Below, one piece after another: positions 16,537 through 24,534 of a stretch of DNA of 64,000 nt. The stretch's first letter is position 1; every line of letters starts with the position of its first letter. Made by a program: the position numbers and the translations under genes. The stretch comes from Syntrophus sp963665935 (GTDB lineage Bacteria; Desulfobacterota; Syntrophia; Syntrophales; Syntrophaceae). The DNA lies in NCBI GenBank assembly GCA_963665935.1, contig OY762510.1, forward strand, positions 3,844,001-3,908,000. Direction: 5' to 3'. The notes beneath the pieces were generated by a model, which was not told the DNA's origin, did not search any database, and was given only the letters and a program-made list of their open reading frames with translations.

Positions 16537-18012
16537 TCAATCTAATTCCCTTTTCTCTCCGGGGTTCTTTTCCAGCAGGAAGGACAGCCCGTCTGAAAGC
16601 TGGGTCATCCTTCCCAGGAAGAGGCTGCCCCGGGCAATAAACATGGCACTGTTCAGCTCTCCCCGCTTGATGGCATCGATGGCGTGCCCCAGGAACGGAA
16701 CCGCCGCCGGGATATGCCCCTGGGTGGGACAGAATCCCGGCATGCCATGCTCCAGGACAAACCGGTTGATTTCCGGCCGGGAAATTTCCTTTCTCAAGAC
16801 CGCCAGGGCGCCGATCATCCGGTAGTTCGCCAGCGGGACATTGCCGCTCCCCCCGGAAACGGTCACCTCCGGGTTCTGCAGTTCAACGGCGTATTTGTCC
16901 ACATCGGTGACCTTTTTCCCCATTTTGTCGAGGGGCTTCAGCACCAGGGATTCCAGAATGTTCTGCTGCGACGAACCGGAACCGATATCGTGCTTGCCGA
17001 TGCCATCCAGCCGAACGATCGGGCTTTTTCCGTCATTCCCCGTCACCAGAAAGGCGATCCCCCCCAGGACATCTTCCAGGATGGGCATTTTCCTGGCAAC
17101 GTGCCCCTGGAATTTCATACCCAGCTTGGCCAGAGACCCTCCCCCCACAACGGCAACCTTCTGATACAGACCGGCCTTGACCAGTCCGAAGGCGAAAAGG
17201 AGGGCATAAAGGGGACCGACGCAGAAGGCCTTGATGTCGCAGCCCGTGGCCGATATACAGCCGCAGAGCTCTCCGATGGCCTTGGCAAGCCCGCCCCCTC
17301 CCCGGTTGTACCTGTCCCCCACGGCCTCCTCGGAACAGTTGAGGATAAGATCGATTTCCCCTGCCGGAACATCGGCCTTTCTCAGAAGATTCTTCAAAGC
17401 CAGAGTCCCGGAAGCCTTGGCCAGCAGGTTTTCCATCAGGACCTGGGCCGTGAGGTTTTCATCCCGCTCATGATGACGGGAAATGCACCCGACTCTCCGC
17501 CCGCGGCAGTAGAGGGGAAGCGAGGTGGAAGATTCAATTCTCTCGTCGATCCGCGCCGGATCGACCCCTTTGCCGATTTTTCCCAGATCCGTTTCCCCCC
17601 AAAAGGGATGGGTTTTCAGCTCGCTTTCCAACAGGGGAACTTCCGCCGCCTCGATCTCCATCAGATCGAAGTCATCGGCAAGTTTCATTACCCCCAGGAA
17701 TACTTCTTCCGGAAAAATCTCGCCATAGGGCCCCCATTGAGAGGCGTCGGGAAGGGGATGGCGGTACCAGGGCTGCTCGATGCCGTTCAGGTCATCGGGG
17801 GCAAGATTGCCGATGAAGACCTGGTTGGGGGGATAGGCCACGACCTCCTCAAAACTGCGCAGATGGTTTTCGATGGTAGACAGGACAGGGCCGGGATTGT
17901 CGGCGATTTCCCGCCTCGGTTTCGATCCGTAGCGGACAAAGTCGGGAACATGGACCAGGATATAGGAACAGGCTGAAATGACGGGGTCGGACATCGCTTG
18001 CCTCTTCTTCAA
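16537..18012 (-). CDS. grdC: Glycine/sarcosine/betaine reductase component C, beta subunit
   Basis: 491 residues, similar to GrdC, a thiolase/KAS-III-like protein that receives the acetyl group from selenoprotein A as a Cys thioester. Typical segments are PNQVFIGNLAPDDLNGIEQPW, NCSEEAVGDRYNRGGGGLAK and ATGCDIKAFCVGPLYAL, with the Cys-containing substrate region. The ATG overlaps the grdB stop (ATGA), though an ATG six codons later has a better ribosome-binding site. The usual partner GrdD, which releases acetyl phosphate, is not encoded after it; grdA follows instead. How acetyl leaves GrdC here is therefore open. Confidence 0.9.
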   Translation of the reverse strand: MKKRQAMSDPVISACSYILVHVPDFVRYGSKPRREIADNPGPVLSTIENHLRSFEEVVAYPPNQVFIGNLAPDDLNGIEQPWYRHPLPDASQWGPYGEIFPEEVFLGVMKLADDFDLMEIEAAEVPLLESELKTHPFWGETDLGKIGKGVDPARIDERIESSTSLPLYCRGRRVGCISRHHERDENLTAQVLMENLLAKASGTLALKNLLRKADVPAGEIDLILNCSEEAVGDRYNRGGGGLAKAIGELCGCISATGCDIKAFCVGPLYALLFAFGLVKAGLYQKVAVVGGGSLAKLGMKFQGHVARKMPILEDVLGGIAFLVTGNDGKSPIVRLDGIGKHDIGSGSSQQNILESLVLKPLDKMGKKVTDVDKYAVELQNPEVTVSGGSGNVPLANYRMIGALAVLRKEISRPEINRFVLEHGMPGFCPTQGHIPAAVPFLGHAIDAIKRGELNSAMFIARGSLFLGRMTQLSDGLSFLLEKNPGEKRELD

Positions 18013-19313
18013 AAAACGGTCTGCCCTTCGATTTTCGTTTCCAGCGCCCGCAGGGCCTTCTGCACAAGAGCCCTACGCAGCTTCTTTTCCTCTGCTGCCG
18101 GTCTGCCTGGATCACCCAGGGGATGGGGAATGGCAACGGCCGGAACGATCCGGTTTGCCCCAACCGTCCGGGAAATGGGAACAACTGTGCAGATATGGAC
18201 GACTGGTATCCCCGCTCTTTCGATTTCCTTGGCCATCGTTGCCCCGCAACGCGTGCAGGTTCCTCAGGTAGAGGTGATCAGTACGGCCCGGACTCCGTCC
18301 CGGATCAGGTCCCGGGCGATCTCCCGGGCAAACTGTCCGGCCCTGGCCACGGATGTCCCATTCCCCACCGTGGCATAGTAGCTGGGATAGAGCCTGCCGA
18401 TGGCCCCTTCCCCTTCGAGGTCCCTTGCCACATCGAGAGGCAGCACCCTGTTCGGATCTGCATTGGCGTAAGTGGGATCGTATCCCCCGTGGGCGGTTTC
18501 ATGGGTTTCCGGCGTCAACCGGTATAGGGCGCCAATATCGTATTTTCCGTAGCGGGTCGCACTGGAGGCTTCAATATGATCCGGATTTCCCCTGGGGACA
18601 ATACCGCCGCTGGTAACCAGGGCAAGAGTAATCTCACTCACCTTTTCGACCGGAGGCAGGGGGGGCACCCGGTCGAAGACAGGCAGGGGATATTCCGTTG
18701 CGAAGGGCTCCCCCTGCAGTTTCTGCAGGAGCATTGTCACCGCCCGCGCCGCCCCGGTTTGTGCGACAAAGACATTCCGGCGCGTGCCTCGGGGGAGATA
18801 GCCCTCTTCTTCCGGGAACCCGAGCGGCTCCCCCTTGAGCAGTTTCGCGGCCAGGCGGCTCATTTTCTGTGCCGCCTCCCGCATCCCGGCGGTGGTTCCC
18901 TTGGTATCCACAATATAGACCGTCTTCCGGGACAATTCCACCCCGGGATTTTCGGAAAACATCCCCGTTACGGCGGGAATTCCCAGGCGGTTGACGACGG
19001 CGGCGCAGACCGCACCGCAGGCGATTCCGTATCTGCCCGCATTGAAGGCCGGTCCGGCCAGGACCAGATCAGGGCCGTAGCTCGAAATCAGGGCCAGTAC
19101 CCTTTCCGTGGCCTCTTCGAGGTGTTCGCTGAAGTAATTATCCCCGCAGATGACCGTCCCCACGATCTCCACGTCCGGTCCGAGAAGCTCCGCAAAGAGA
19201 CCCCCCGGCCCCACGGGGCCGTTTCTAACGAGAGGCTCCGTGCCGGCCTTGTCTTCCCCGCCGATCCGGCCGAAGAATTGATTCAGATAATGAACCGCTT
19301 TCCATTTTCCCAT
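18009..19313 (-). CDS. grdB: Glycine/sarcosine/betaine reductase component B, selenoprotein subunit, with in-frame UGA
   Basis: 434 residues when the TGA at 18264-18266 is translated as selenocysteine (residue 350). The active-site motif reads TST-Sec-GTCTRCGAT, with Cys at 353 and 356, and the frame continues 85 residues to the true stop. The upstream part (GPAFNAGRYGIACGAVCAA, VTSGGIVPRGNPD, YATVGNGTSVARAGQFA) matches component B selenoproteins. The subunit removes ammonia (or methylamines) from a Schiff base on GrdE and passes carboxymethyl to GrdA. GrdB, GrdF and GrdH are alike, so glycine, sarcosine or betaine cannot be told apart by eye. It starts 9 bases after grdE. Confidence 0.92.
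18243..18259 (-). promoter_or_regulatory. Candidate bacterial SECIS hairpin in grdB
   Basis: Starting 5 bases after the UGA, the transcript can form CCUGCA-CGCGU-UGCGGG: a six-pair stem (one G-U) with a five-base loop that ends in GU. A short stem-loop with a GU in the loop just downstream of UGA is the form recognised by SelB in bacteria. The spacing is near the usual 11 bases or so. The equivalent region in grdA is less clear. Confidence 0.45.
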
Positions 19314-19322
19314 GGCAGCCCC

Positions 19323-20612
19323 CTACGCTCCCCGTGCGGATAACAACTCAAACCCCAGTTCGTTCGTGGCGCCCAGAATCGCCTGCAGCTCAACTTGAAG
19401 GCCGCCCTCCTGAGAAAGGCTGCCGGACTGCCCTCCCGCCAGTTTTTCCGCAACCCGGATATCGCCGAGCACCTTATCCATGGGAGGGAGCATAATCCGC
19501 TCATTTGCATTGCCCACGCTCACAATGGCATCGGCGTGGGGAGTCACATCCGCCAGGGACTGGGACGCCCCGTCACTCCCGGCAAATTCGTCGGAGATCA
19601 GAACGGTCCGGATTCCCCTCTCTCCCAGCCCGGCGCAGATCATCATGGCATCGGCATCGGGATTTCCGAAGCCCTCCTTGGAAAGAATAGCCCCGTCGGC
19701 GCCCAGCATTTCGACCAGCTTGACCGCATATTCCGCGGAGCGGACCTTGTCGCGAAGCGTCACGTTGGCATTGGTCACAACGGTCCCCAGAAAGCGGAGA
19801 TCGACTCCGTCCCGCCGGAAAAGTTCCGAGATGACCGGATTGTTCTGATGATGATAGGTGGTGTTCTTGTCACAGGCGGAAACGCAGTTTCCACTGACGA
19901 TGGCCCCGTCCATGCCTTCCGTGGGTCCAAGGAGGGTGGGCAGGAGGGTCTTCACGTCACGCCCGTAGAGGTAGGTGTCGTGGAGCAGCCCCTGGCTCAA
20001 CAGCATGCAGACATATGCCACACCGGGAAGATCGGCTGGGCCTCCCTGCCGGATCGAGGGGCGGGGCCATTCGAAACGGCTCACCGAAGCCGGCCTGGTG
20101 TCGCGGCCTGCCTCGCCCAGATAGACGGCGGCGCGCAGGCCGGCCATCCGGATGGCCTCTTCATGCTGATGTGGCGATAGGCCGGGGTTGACGTCGATGG
20201 CCAGGACGATGTTGAGGAGGCGGGAAAAAGAGCTGTACCGGGCGCCCGGACCGCTCATATCGATCAGTCCCTCCTGAAAGCCCACGATCTGCCCTGCGGT
20301 CACCACGGCGCACCCCTTGAGCACATGGGTCCGTCCCGTTCCCACGGTCTCCACGCCGGAAATCAAGCCGGGGAAGATCCCGCCCCTTCCCTCAACCTTG
20401 ACGCGGGGCTCGATGACGTCCTTGACGGGAAGAATGCGCACACTCTCGCCGGGCCGCGCCAGGTCGGCCCTGACGGAAGCGATGCGGGAATCATCCCCCC
20501 TCGTTTTTTCGATGAGTTCTTCGCGGTGGATTGAAAGGACTTTGCCGTCGATGGCGGTCTTTTGACCCCAGGCAATTTCTTCAACAGGGATGGTGCCCAG
20601 TTCGAGAAGCAT
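19323..20612 (-). CDS. grdE: Glycine/sarcosine/betaine reductase component B, pyruvoyl-type proprotein
   Basis: 429 residues. The maturation site GN-CVSACDKN lies at about 241-250. By analogy with GrdE/GrdG, the chain is cut before Cys243 to give alpha and beta subunits, and the new N-terminal Cys becomes the pyruvoyl-type carbonyl that binds the substrate amine as a Schiff base. Other family segments are GLSPHQHEEAIRMAGLRAA and NANERIMLPPMDKVLGDI. It is first in the operon grdE-grdB-grdC-grdA-GYD-coaE. The substrate (glycine, sarcosine or betaine) is not settled. Confidence 0.92.
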   Translation of the reverse strand: MLLELGTIPVEEIAWGQKTAIDGKVLSIHREELIEKTRGDDSRIASVRADLARPGESVRILPVKDVIEPRVKVEGRGGIFPGLISGVETVGTGRTHVLKGCAVVTAGQIVGFQEGLIDMSGPGARYSSFSRLLNIVLAIDVNPGLSPHQHEEAIRMAGLRAAVYLGEAGRDTRPASVSRFEWPRPSIRQGGPADLPGVAYVCMLLSQGLLHDTYLYGRDVKTLLPTLLGPTEGMDGAIVSGNCVSACDKNTTYHHQNNPVISELFRRDGVDLRFLGTVVTNANVTLRDKVRSAEYAVKLVEMLGADGAILSKEGFGNPDADAMMICAGLGERGIRTVLISDEFAGSDGASQSLADVTPHADAIVSVGNANERIMLPPMDKVLGDIRVAEKLAGGQSGSLSQEGGLQVELQAILGATNELGFELLSARGA

Positions 20613-20967
20613 GATCCGTTCTCCTTCTCTGTGTCCGGGTGCAGATTGGAGGAATTCGCTCCTGTCTCGTACAGGCCCTTTCCCCCAAGCGCTTCATCAA
20701 TGAGGTGTTTTCCTGCGAAGTCTTGTAAAAGGTTTAATTTAGAATAAATTACAGCGACTCCTGTGTCAAGCTGGAAAGAACTTCAGGTGCTGCTCGCATC
20801 CCTCTTTCCCCGATCAAAGAGGTTCCAATTTCAGGTTAAAAATGATAGCAAGATCTCGTAGAGGCAGGCGGCAACAGCCGGGCATCGAAAAAGGCGATAG
20901 CGAAAAGCGAGGAAGTGCACCTTCCAATAATGGAAGTGGAATTCTTTCCCCATCGGGAGGTTGATCC
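20613..20967. other. Divergent promoter region between grdE and the lipase-like gene
   Basis: About 355 bases. On the grdE side is a short hairpin, CCTGT with ACAGG around ACGAG (about 20667-20681), and an A+T-rich patch (about 20725-20755) that may hold the promoter. I looked for a glycine riboswitch and did not recognise one. The plus-strand gene has GGGAGG just before its ATG. Confidence 0.35.
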
Positions 20968-22287
20968 ATGGAGATCTTGAAGCGAAGGCCCCCGGGCATA
21001 ATGACCCTCCGGTTCCTGATACTGCCTGTTCTCCTTTTCCTGTCCGGATGCGATTACCTCAACTTCTGGGAAAGACAAAAAGCCCTGGAAAACAGCTTTC
21101 AGAACAAACCGCGGATGGAAACCCTGCGTGAACTTTCTCCCGAATCCTGCCTTGCCATTGCCGGCAAGCTCGTCCTGAACCGGACTTTTGATGGTCCGCT
21201 CCTGGTTGTCGCCGTATCAGACAGGTTTCAGACCCGGGAAATCGTCGCCAGCCGGAGCCTCAGCCCTCCGCTTCTGTATTACTCCCTCTTCCTTCCGGAA
21301 GGGAACTACGACCTTTACTTTTTCGCCGATCTTAACAAGGACGGCTTTTTTGCCGGAGACGAACTCGTCGGCCGGACGAAGTCCGGCAACTCCATCGCCA
21401 TCACTGGAAAAAATGCCGAAGACAACGCCCTGGTGAACGGTCCGGAAATACACATTGACGTAAATCATCCCACCACATCAGATCTGCCGGTCCATGCGCG
21501 GGTCATGGAGCAAAACAATAAATATGAATCTCTCGACGATGATTTTTTCGATCCCCATTACGGCACGATGGGGCTTTATCGGCCGATGGAATTTCTTGCC
21601 CATACCCAGGGCGCCTTTTTTCAATTGGAGGATTATGACCCCAACAAGACGATGATCATTTTCGTCCATGGTGTCGAAGGGACCCCGCGGGACTGGAAAT
21701 ACTTCGTCGAAGGGCTGGACCGGAAGCGCTTTCAGCCCTGGTTCTTTTATTATCCCTCGGGGTTGCCCCTGGAGAGGCTCGGAAATTTCCTGGCCTATTA
21801 CATTCTAAATATGGACAAGACCCCCGGCTATGGCATCAATCGTCTGGTGATCGTAGCACACAGCATGGGAGGGCTCGTCGCCCGCGCGGCCATCGACCGG
21901 TTGTGCCGGGACGGCAAGCCTTCCTACCTGAAAATGTCTATCTCCCTGTCCTCGCCCTATGGAGGGGTCGAAGCTGCCCGCGCGGGCCTGAAAACGGCCC
22001 CGGTCATGGTGCCTTCCTGGTGCGACGTGGCGACGGACAGTCCCTTTCTGGAGAACATCTATCGCACGGCCCTGCCGAAGGATCTTCCTTTTCACCTGTT
22101 TTTCGGTTACCGGAACAGATCGGGAGAAAGCAGCGATGGAACGATTACCCTGCGCAGTCAACTTGATACTCGAATTCAGATGGAAGCCATCCGGATTTAC
22201 GGGTATGATACGACGCATGTGGGCATTCTGAACGACGAATCCGTGCGGCGGGCCTTCTACGGGATACTGGAGACCGCCGAACCATAG
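20968..22287 (+). CDS. Lipase-like alpha/beta-hydrolase lipoprotein
   Basis: 439 residues. The N-terminal signal has the lipobox LFLSGC near residues 24-29, so it is a lipid-anchored envelope protein. The middle (about 45-160) is a beta-rich domain with FADLNKDGFFAGDE, a calcium-binding-like loop. The alpha/beta-hydrolase domain begins near 228 with IIFVHGVEGTPRDWKYF (oxyanion region). It has the nucleophile elbow VAHSMGGLVAR (Ser in HSMGG) and a likely catalytic His in DTTHVGIL near 411. This is the layout of secreted triacylglycerol or carboxyl esterases; the substrate is unknown. It opens a same-strand group with a binding protein and a transglycosylase. Confidence 0.8.
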   Translation: MEILKRRPPGIMTLRFLILPVLLFLSGCDYLNFWERQKALENSFQNKPRMETLRELSPESCLAIAGKLVLNRTFDGPLLVVAVSDRFQTREIVASRSLSPPLLYYSLFLPEGNYDLYFFADLNKDGFFAGDELVGRTKSGNSIAITGKNAEDNALVNGPEIHIDVNHPTTSDLPVHARVMEQNNKYESLDDDFFDPHYGTMGLYRPMEFLAHTQGAFFQLEDYDPNKTMIIFVHGVEGTPRDWKYFVEGLDRKRFQPWFFYYPSGLPLERLGNFLAYYILNMDKTPGYGINRLVIVAHSMGGLVARAAIDRLCRDGKPSYLKMSISLSSPYGGVEAARAGLKTAPVMVPSWCDVATDSPFLENIYRTALPKDLPFHLFFGYRNRSGESSDGTITLRSQLDTRIQMEAIRIYGYDTTHVGILNDESVRRAFYGILETAEP

Positions 22288-22321
22288 AACCTTTGCCGTT
22301 TTTTTAGAAGGGGAATATTTT

Positions 22322-23467
22322 GTGAAGAGATTGCTGCTGTCACTCTTTCTGATGATTTTTGCCCATTGCGCTTGGGCCGCGGAACCACCGGTGAGGATCG
22401 GGGTCCTCGGACCGATGACCGGATCCTACGCCAACGTGGGGAAAGAGGCCCGACAGGTCCTGATGCTCCTCGCCGCCGATATCAACGACCAGGGAGGCCT
22501 GCTGGGACGGAACGTGGAGCTGGCCTTCGAGGATGAGGGAGAAAGCGCCCAAACGGCCAAGGAAGCGGCAAAAAAGCTTCTCCGGCAGGAAATAGTCGCC
22601 GTCGTCGGCCCCTTTAAATCGGGAAGTACGGAATCCGTACAGGCTTTTTTTTCCGATGCCGGGTTAATGCAGATCGCCTACGGCGCCACAGAGGTTTCCC
22701 TGACGGAGAAGGGCTTCCCCTATTTCTTCCGTACCTGTCCCCGGGATGACGAACAGGCCAAAGCCCTGATCAAGATTCTACGGAAAACAAACCTTCGGAA
22801 AGTCGCCCTCCTTCACGACAACAGTCTTTACGGAAAGGGCTTGGGAGAGGCCATCCAGGACCAGTTGAATGCCTGGATGATGCCCCCCGTTTTTTACGGA
22901 GCCCTTACACCCGACAAGGCAGATGACTTGGCCATTCTGCAAAAGGTCCGGGCAACGGCCCCGGAAGTCGTCTTCTTCGCCGGATATTATCCTGAAGCCG
23001 GACGACTCCTCCAGGCACGGGATCGCCTCTCCTGGAAAGTCCCTTTCATGGGTGGAGACGGAACAAACAATCCCGGCTTGGTTACGATTGCAGGAACCAG
23101 GGCGGCCGCCCATTTCTTCATTCTGAGCCCACCGAATCCCGACCAGCTGGAAAACCCAAAGACAAAGACGTTTCTCAACCGGTTTCAACAGGTTTATGGA
23201 TACCGGCCGTCCTCCATTTATAGCCTCCTGGCGGGCAACGCCCTGCTCGCTCTCTCGGAGAGCATCCAGGAAGTCCGGTCAGCGGACGCCCCGAAAGTAT
23301 CCGATTATCTCCACCGCCGCTATTTCAAAAAATCCGGATTGACAGGAGAGATCTTTTTCAACAGCAGGGGCGACGTGGTCAACGATCTCTATGTTCTCTA
23401 CCAGGTTGATGAACAGGGTCGCTTTCTTCTGAAAAAGCAGTTTTCATCCGGTGACTTCATTCCGTAA
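22322..23467 (+). CDS. LivJ-type periplasmic substrate-binding protein
   Basis: 381 residues starting at GTG (22322, AAGGGG upstream). It has a Sec signal peptide ending AHCAWA-A, then PVRIGVLGPMTGSYANVGKEARQ, the classic start of the branched-chain amino acid binding fold (type I periplasmic binding protein). KVALLHDNSLYGKGLGEAIQ is the inter-lobe segment. No LivHMGF permease or ATPase genes lie nearby, so it either serves a distant ABC transporter or is a receptor. The ligand is unknown: amino acid, amide or aromatic acid. Confidence 0.85.
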   Translation: MKRLLLSLFLMIFAHCAWAAEPPVRIGVLGPMTGSYANVGKEARQVLMLLAADINDQGGLLGRNVELAFEDEGESAQTAKEAAKKLLRQEIVAVVGPFKSGSTESVQAFFSDAGLMQIAYGATEVSLTEKGFPYFFRTCPRDDEQAKALIKILRKTNLRKVALLHDNSLYGKGLGEAIQDQLNAWMMPPVFYGALTPDKADDLAILQKVRATAPEVVFFAGYYPEAGRLLQARDRLSWKVPFMGGDGTNNPGLVTIAGTRAAAHFFILSPPNPDQLENPKTKTFLNRFQQVYGYRPSSIYSLLAGNALLALSESIQEVRSADAPKVSDYLHRRYFKKSGLTGEIFFNSRGDVVNDLYVLYQVDEQGRFLLKKQFSSGDFIP

Positions 23468-23500
23468 TTGAAAGGCTTGCCATTCCTAGGAGTTTTCTTT

Positions 23501-24385
23501 ATGAATACAATATCCCCCCGATTCAAATATTTGATTACCGCCGTTATCACCGTGTTCCTGTTTTTGGACCTTTTCGGCCAAGCCTGTGCTGAAGTCACGA
23601 ACACCGCGTTTTTCGATCAGTTGCAGGAACGTCTTATCGCCGACGGCTTCGATGCCAAGCGTATCAGGAAGCTGTACCAGCGTGAGGGGATATTTTTTGA
23701 AACCCGGGGCATCTCTGCCTATTTTCAGCACAACGAAGCCAAATTGAACTACAACGAGATATTAGCCCGGCACACCTTGATAAACGACGCCCGCAATTAC
23801 ATGAATGAGCACGCAGAGGCCCTCTCAGCAGCGGAAAAGAAGTTTGGTGTTACCCCCGAGGTCATCACTGCCATCATCCTGGTGGAGACCAACTTGGGCC
23901 GCCGTCTGGGCAAGCGTTCGATCATTAACATCCTCTCTTCCATGGCAGTCCTCTCCGAACCCGCCCCCCGGGAATACCTTTACGGGCGATTGAATGAAAA
24001 AAAACGTTTCGGCCTCAGCAAATACAATATCAGGGCTGATAGAAAATCCAATTGGGCCTATAAGGAACTTAAAGCCTTCCTTACCTACACCGATCGGCAT
24101 GAGGTCGATCCCTTATCAGTGACCGGGTCGTATGCCGGGGCTTTGGGCATCGCCCAGTTCATGCCAAGCAACATCCTCATCTACGGCCAGGACGGCAACG
24201 GCGACGGTCGCATAGATCTATTCCATGACGCCGACGCTATATTCAGCATCGCCAGTTATTTGAAACACTTCGGCTGGAAGCCGAATATCGGCCACGACCA
24301 AGCCTTCAAGGTCATTTACCACTACAATCACAGCCGTTATTACGTTAACACGATCCTGAAAATCAACGAGTTGCTTGCCGGTTGA
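23501..24385 (+). CDS. MltB-like lytic murein transglycosylase
   Basis: 294 residues from the ATG at 23501, chosen because TAGGAG precedes it and the signal peptide (FKYLITAVITVFLFLDLFGQACA) then begins properly. The catalytic domain shows GVTPEVITAIILVETNLGRRLGKR with the catalytic Glu in VETN, and SYAGALGIAQFMPSN, both MltB-family signatures. It cleaves peptidoglycan glycan strands to anhydromuramyl ends in the periplasm. There is no lipobox, so it is a soluble variant. It lies 33 bases after the binding-protein gene. Confidence 0.88.
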   Translation: MNTISPRFKYLITAVITVFLFLDLFGQACAEVTNTAFFDQLQERLIADGFDAKRIRKLYQREGIFFETRGISAYFQHNEAKLNYNEILARHTLINDARNYMNEHAEALSAAEKKFGVTPEVITAIILVETNLGRRLGKRSIINILSSMAVLSEPAPREYLYGRLNEKKRFGLSKYNIRADRKSNWAYKELKAFLTYTDRHEVDPLSVTGSYAGALGIAQFMPSNILIYGQDGNGDGRIDLFHDADAIFSIASYLKHFGWKPNIGHDQAFKVIYHYNHSRYYVNTILKINELLAG

Positions 24386-24492
24386 ACCGAGATAATTATA
24401 TATGGGACCGTCACATAGACGAGGGAATAATCCGAAGTTTTACCGTGACGGACTTTTCGGCAACTCCACAAAACATCTGACTGAACCAAAGA

Positions 24493-24513
24493 GGGGCGCT
24501 TTCAATGCGCCCC
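24493..24513. terminator. G+C-rich hairpin between convergent genes
   Basis: GGGGCGC (24493-24499) pairs with GCGCCCC (24507-24513) around a 7-base loop. There is no clear U-tract on either strand. Its place between the stops of the transglycosylase and RTX genes suggests transcript-end formation. Confidence 0.4.
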
Positions 24514-24534
24514 CCGGTGGATAAATGAACCTGC

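Noticed and set aside
16684..17976. A 430-codon plus-strand frame opposite grdC, and similar long antisense frames (722-1555, 1595-2269, 35365-36783, 36743-37744, 41891-43216, 49732-50799).
   Set aside because: They mirror well-recognised genes on the other strand, have biased compositions and lack domains; they are shadows in G+C-rich coding sequence.
20613..20760. A glycine riboswitch upstream of grdE.
   Set aside because: The conserved riboswitch cores were not found; only a short CCTGT/ACAGG hairpin is present.
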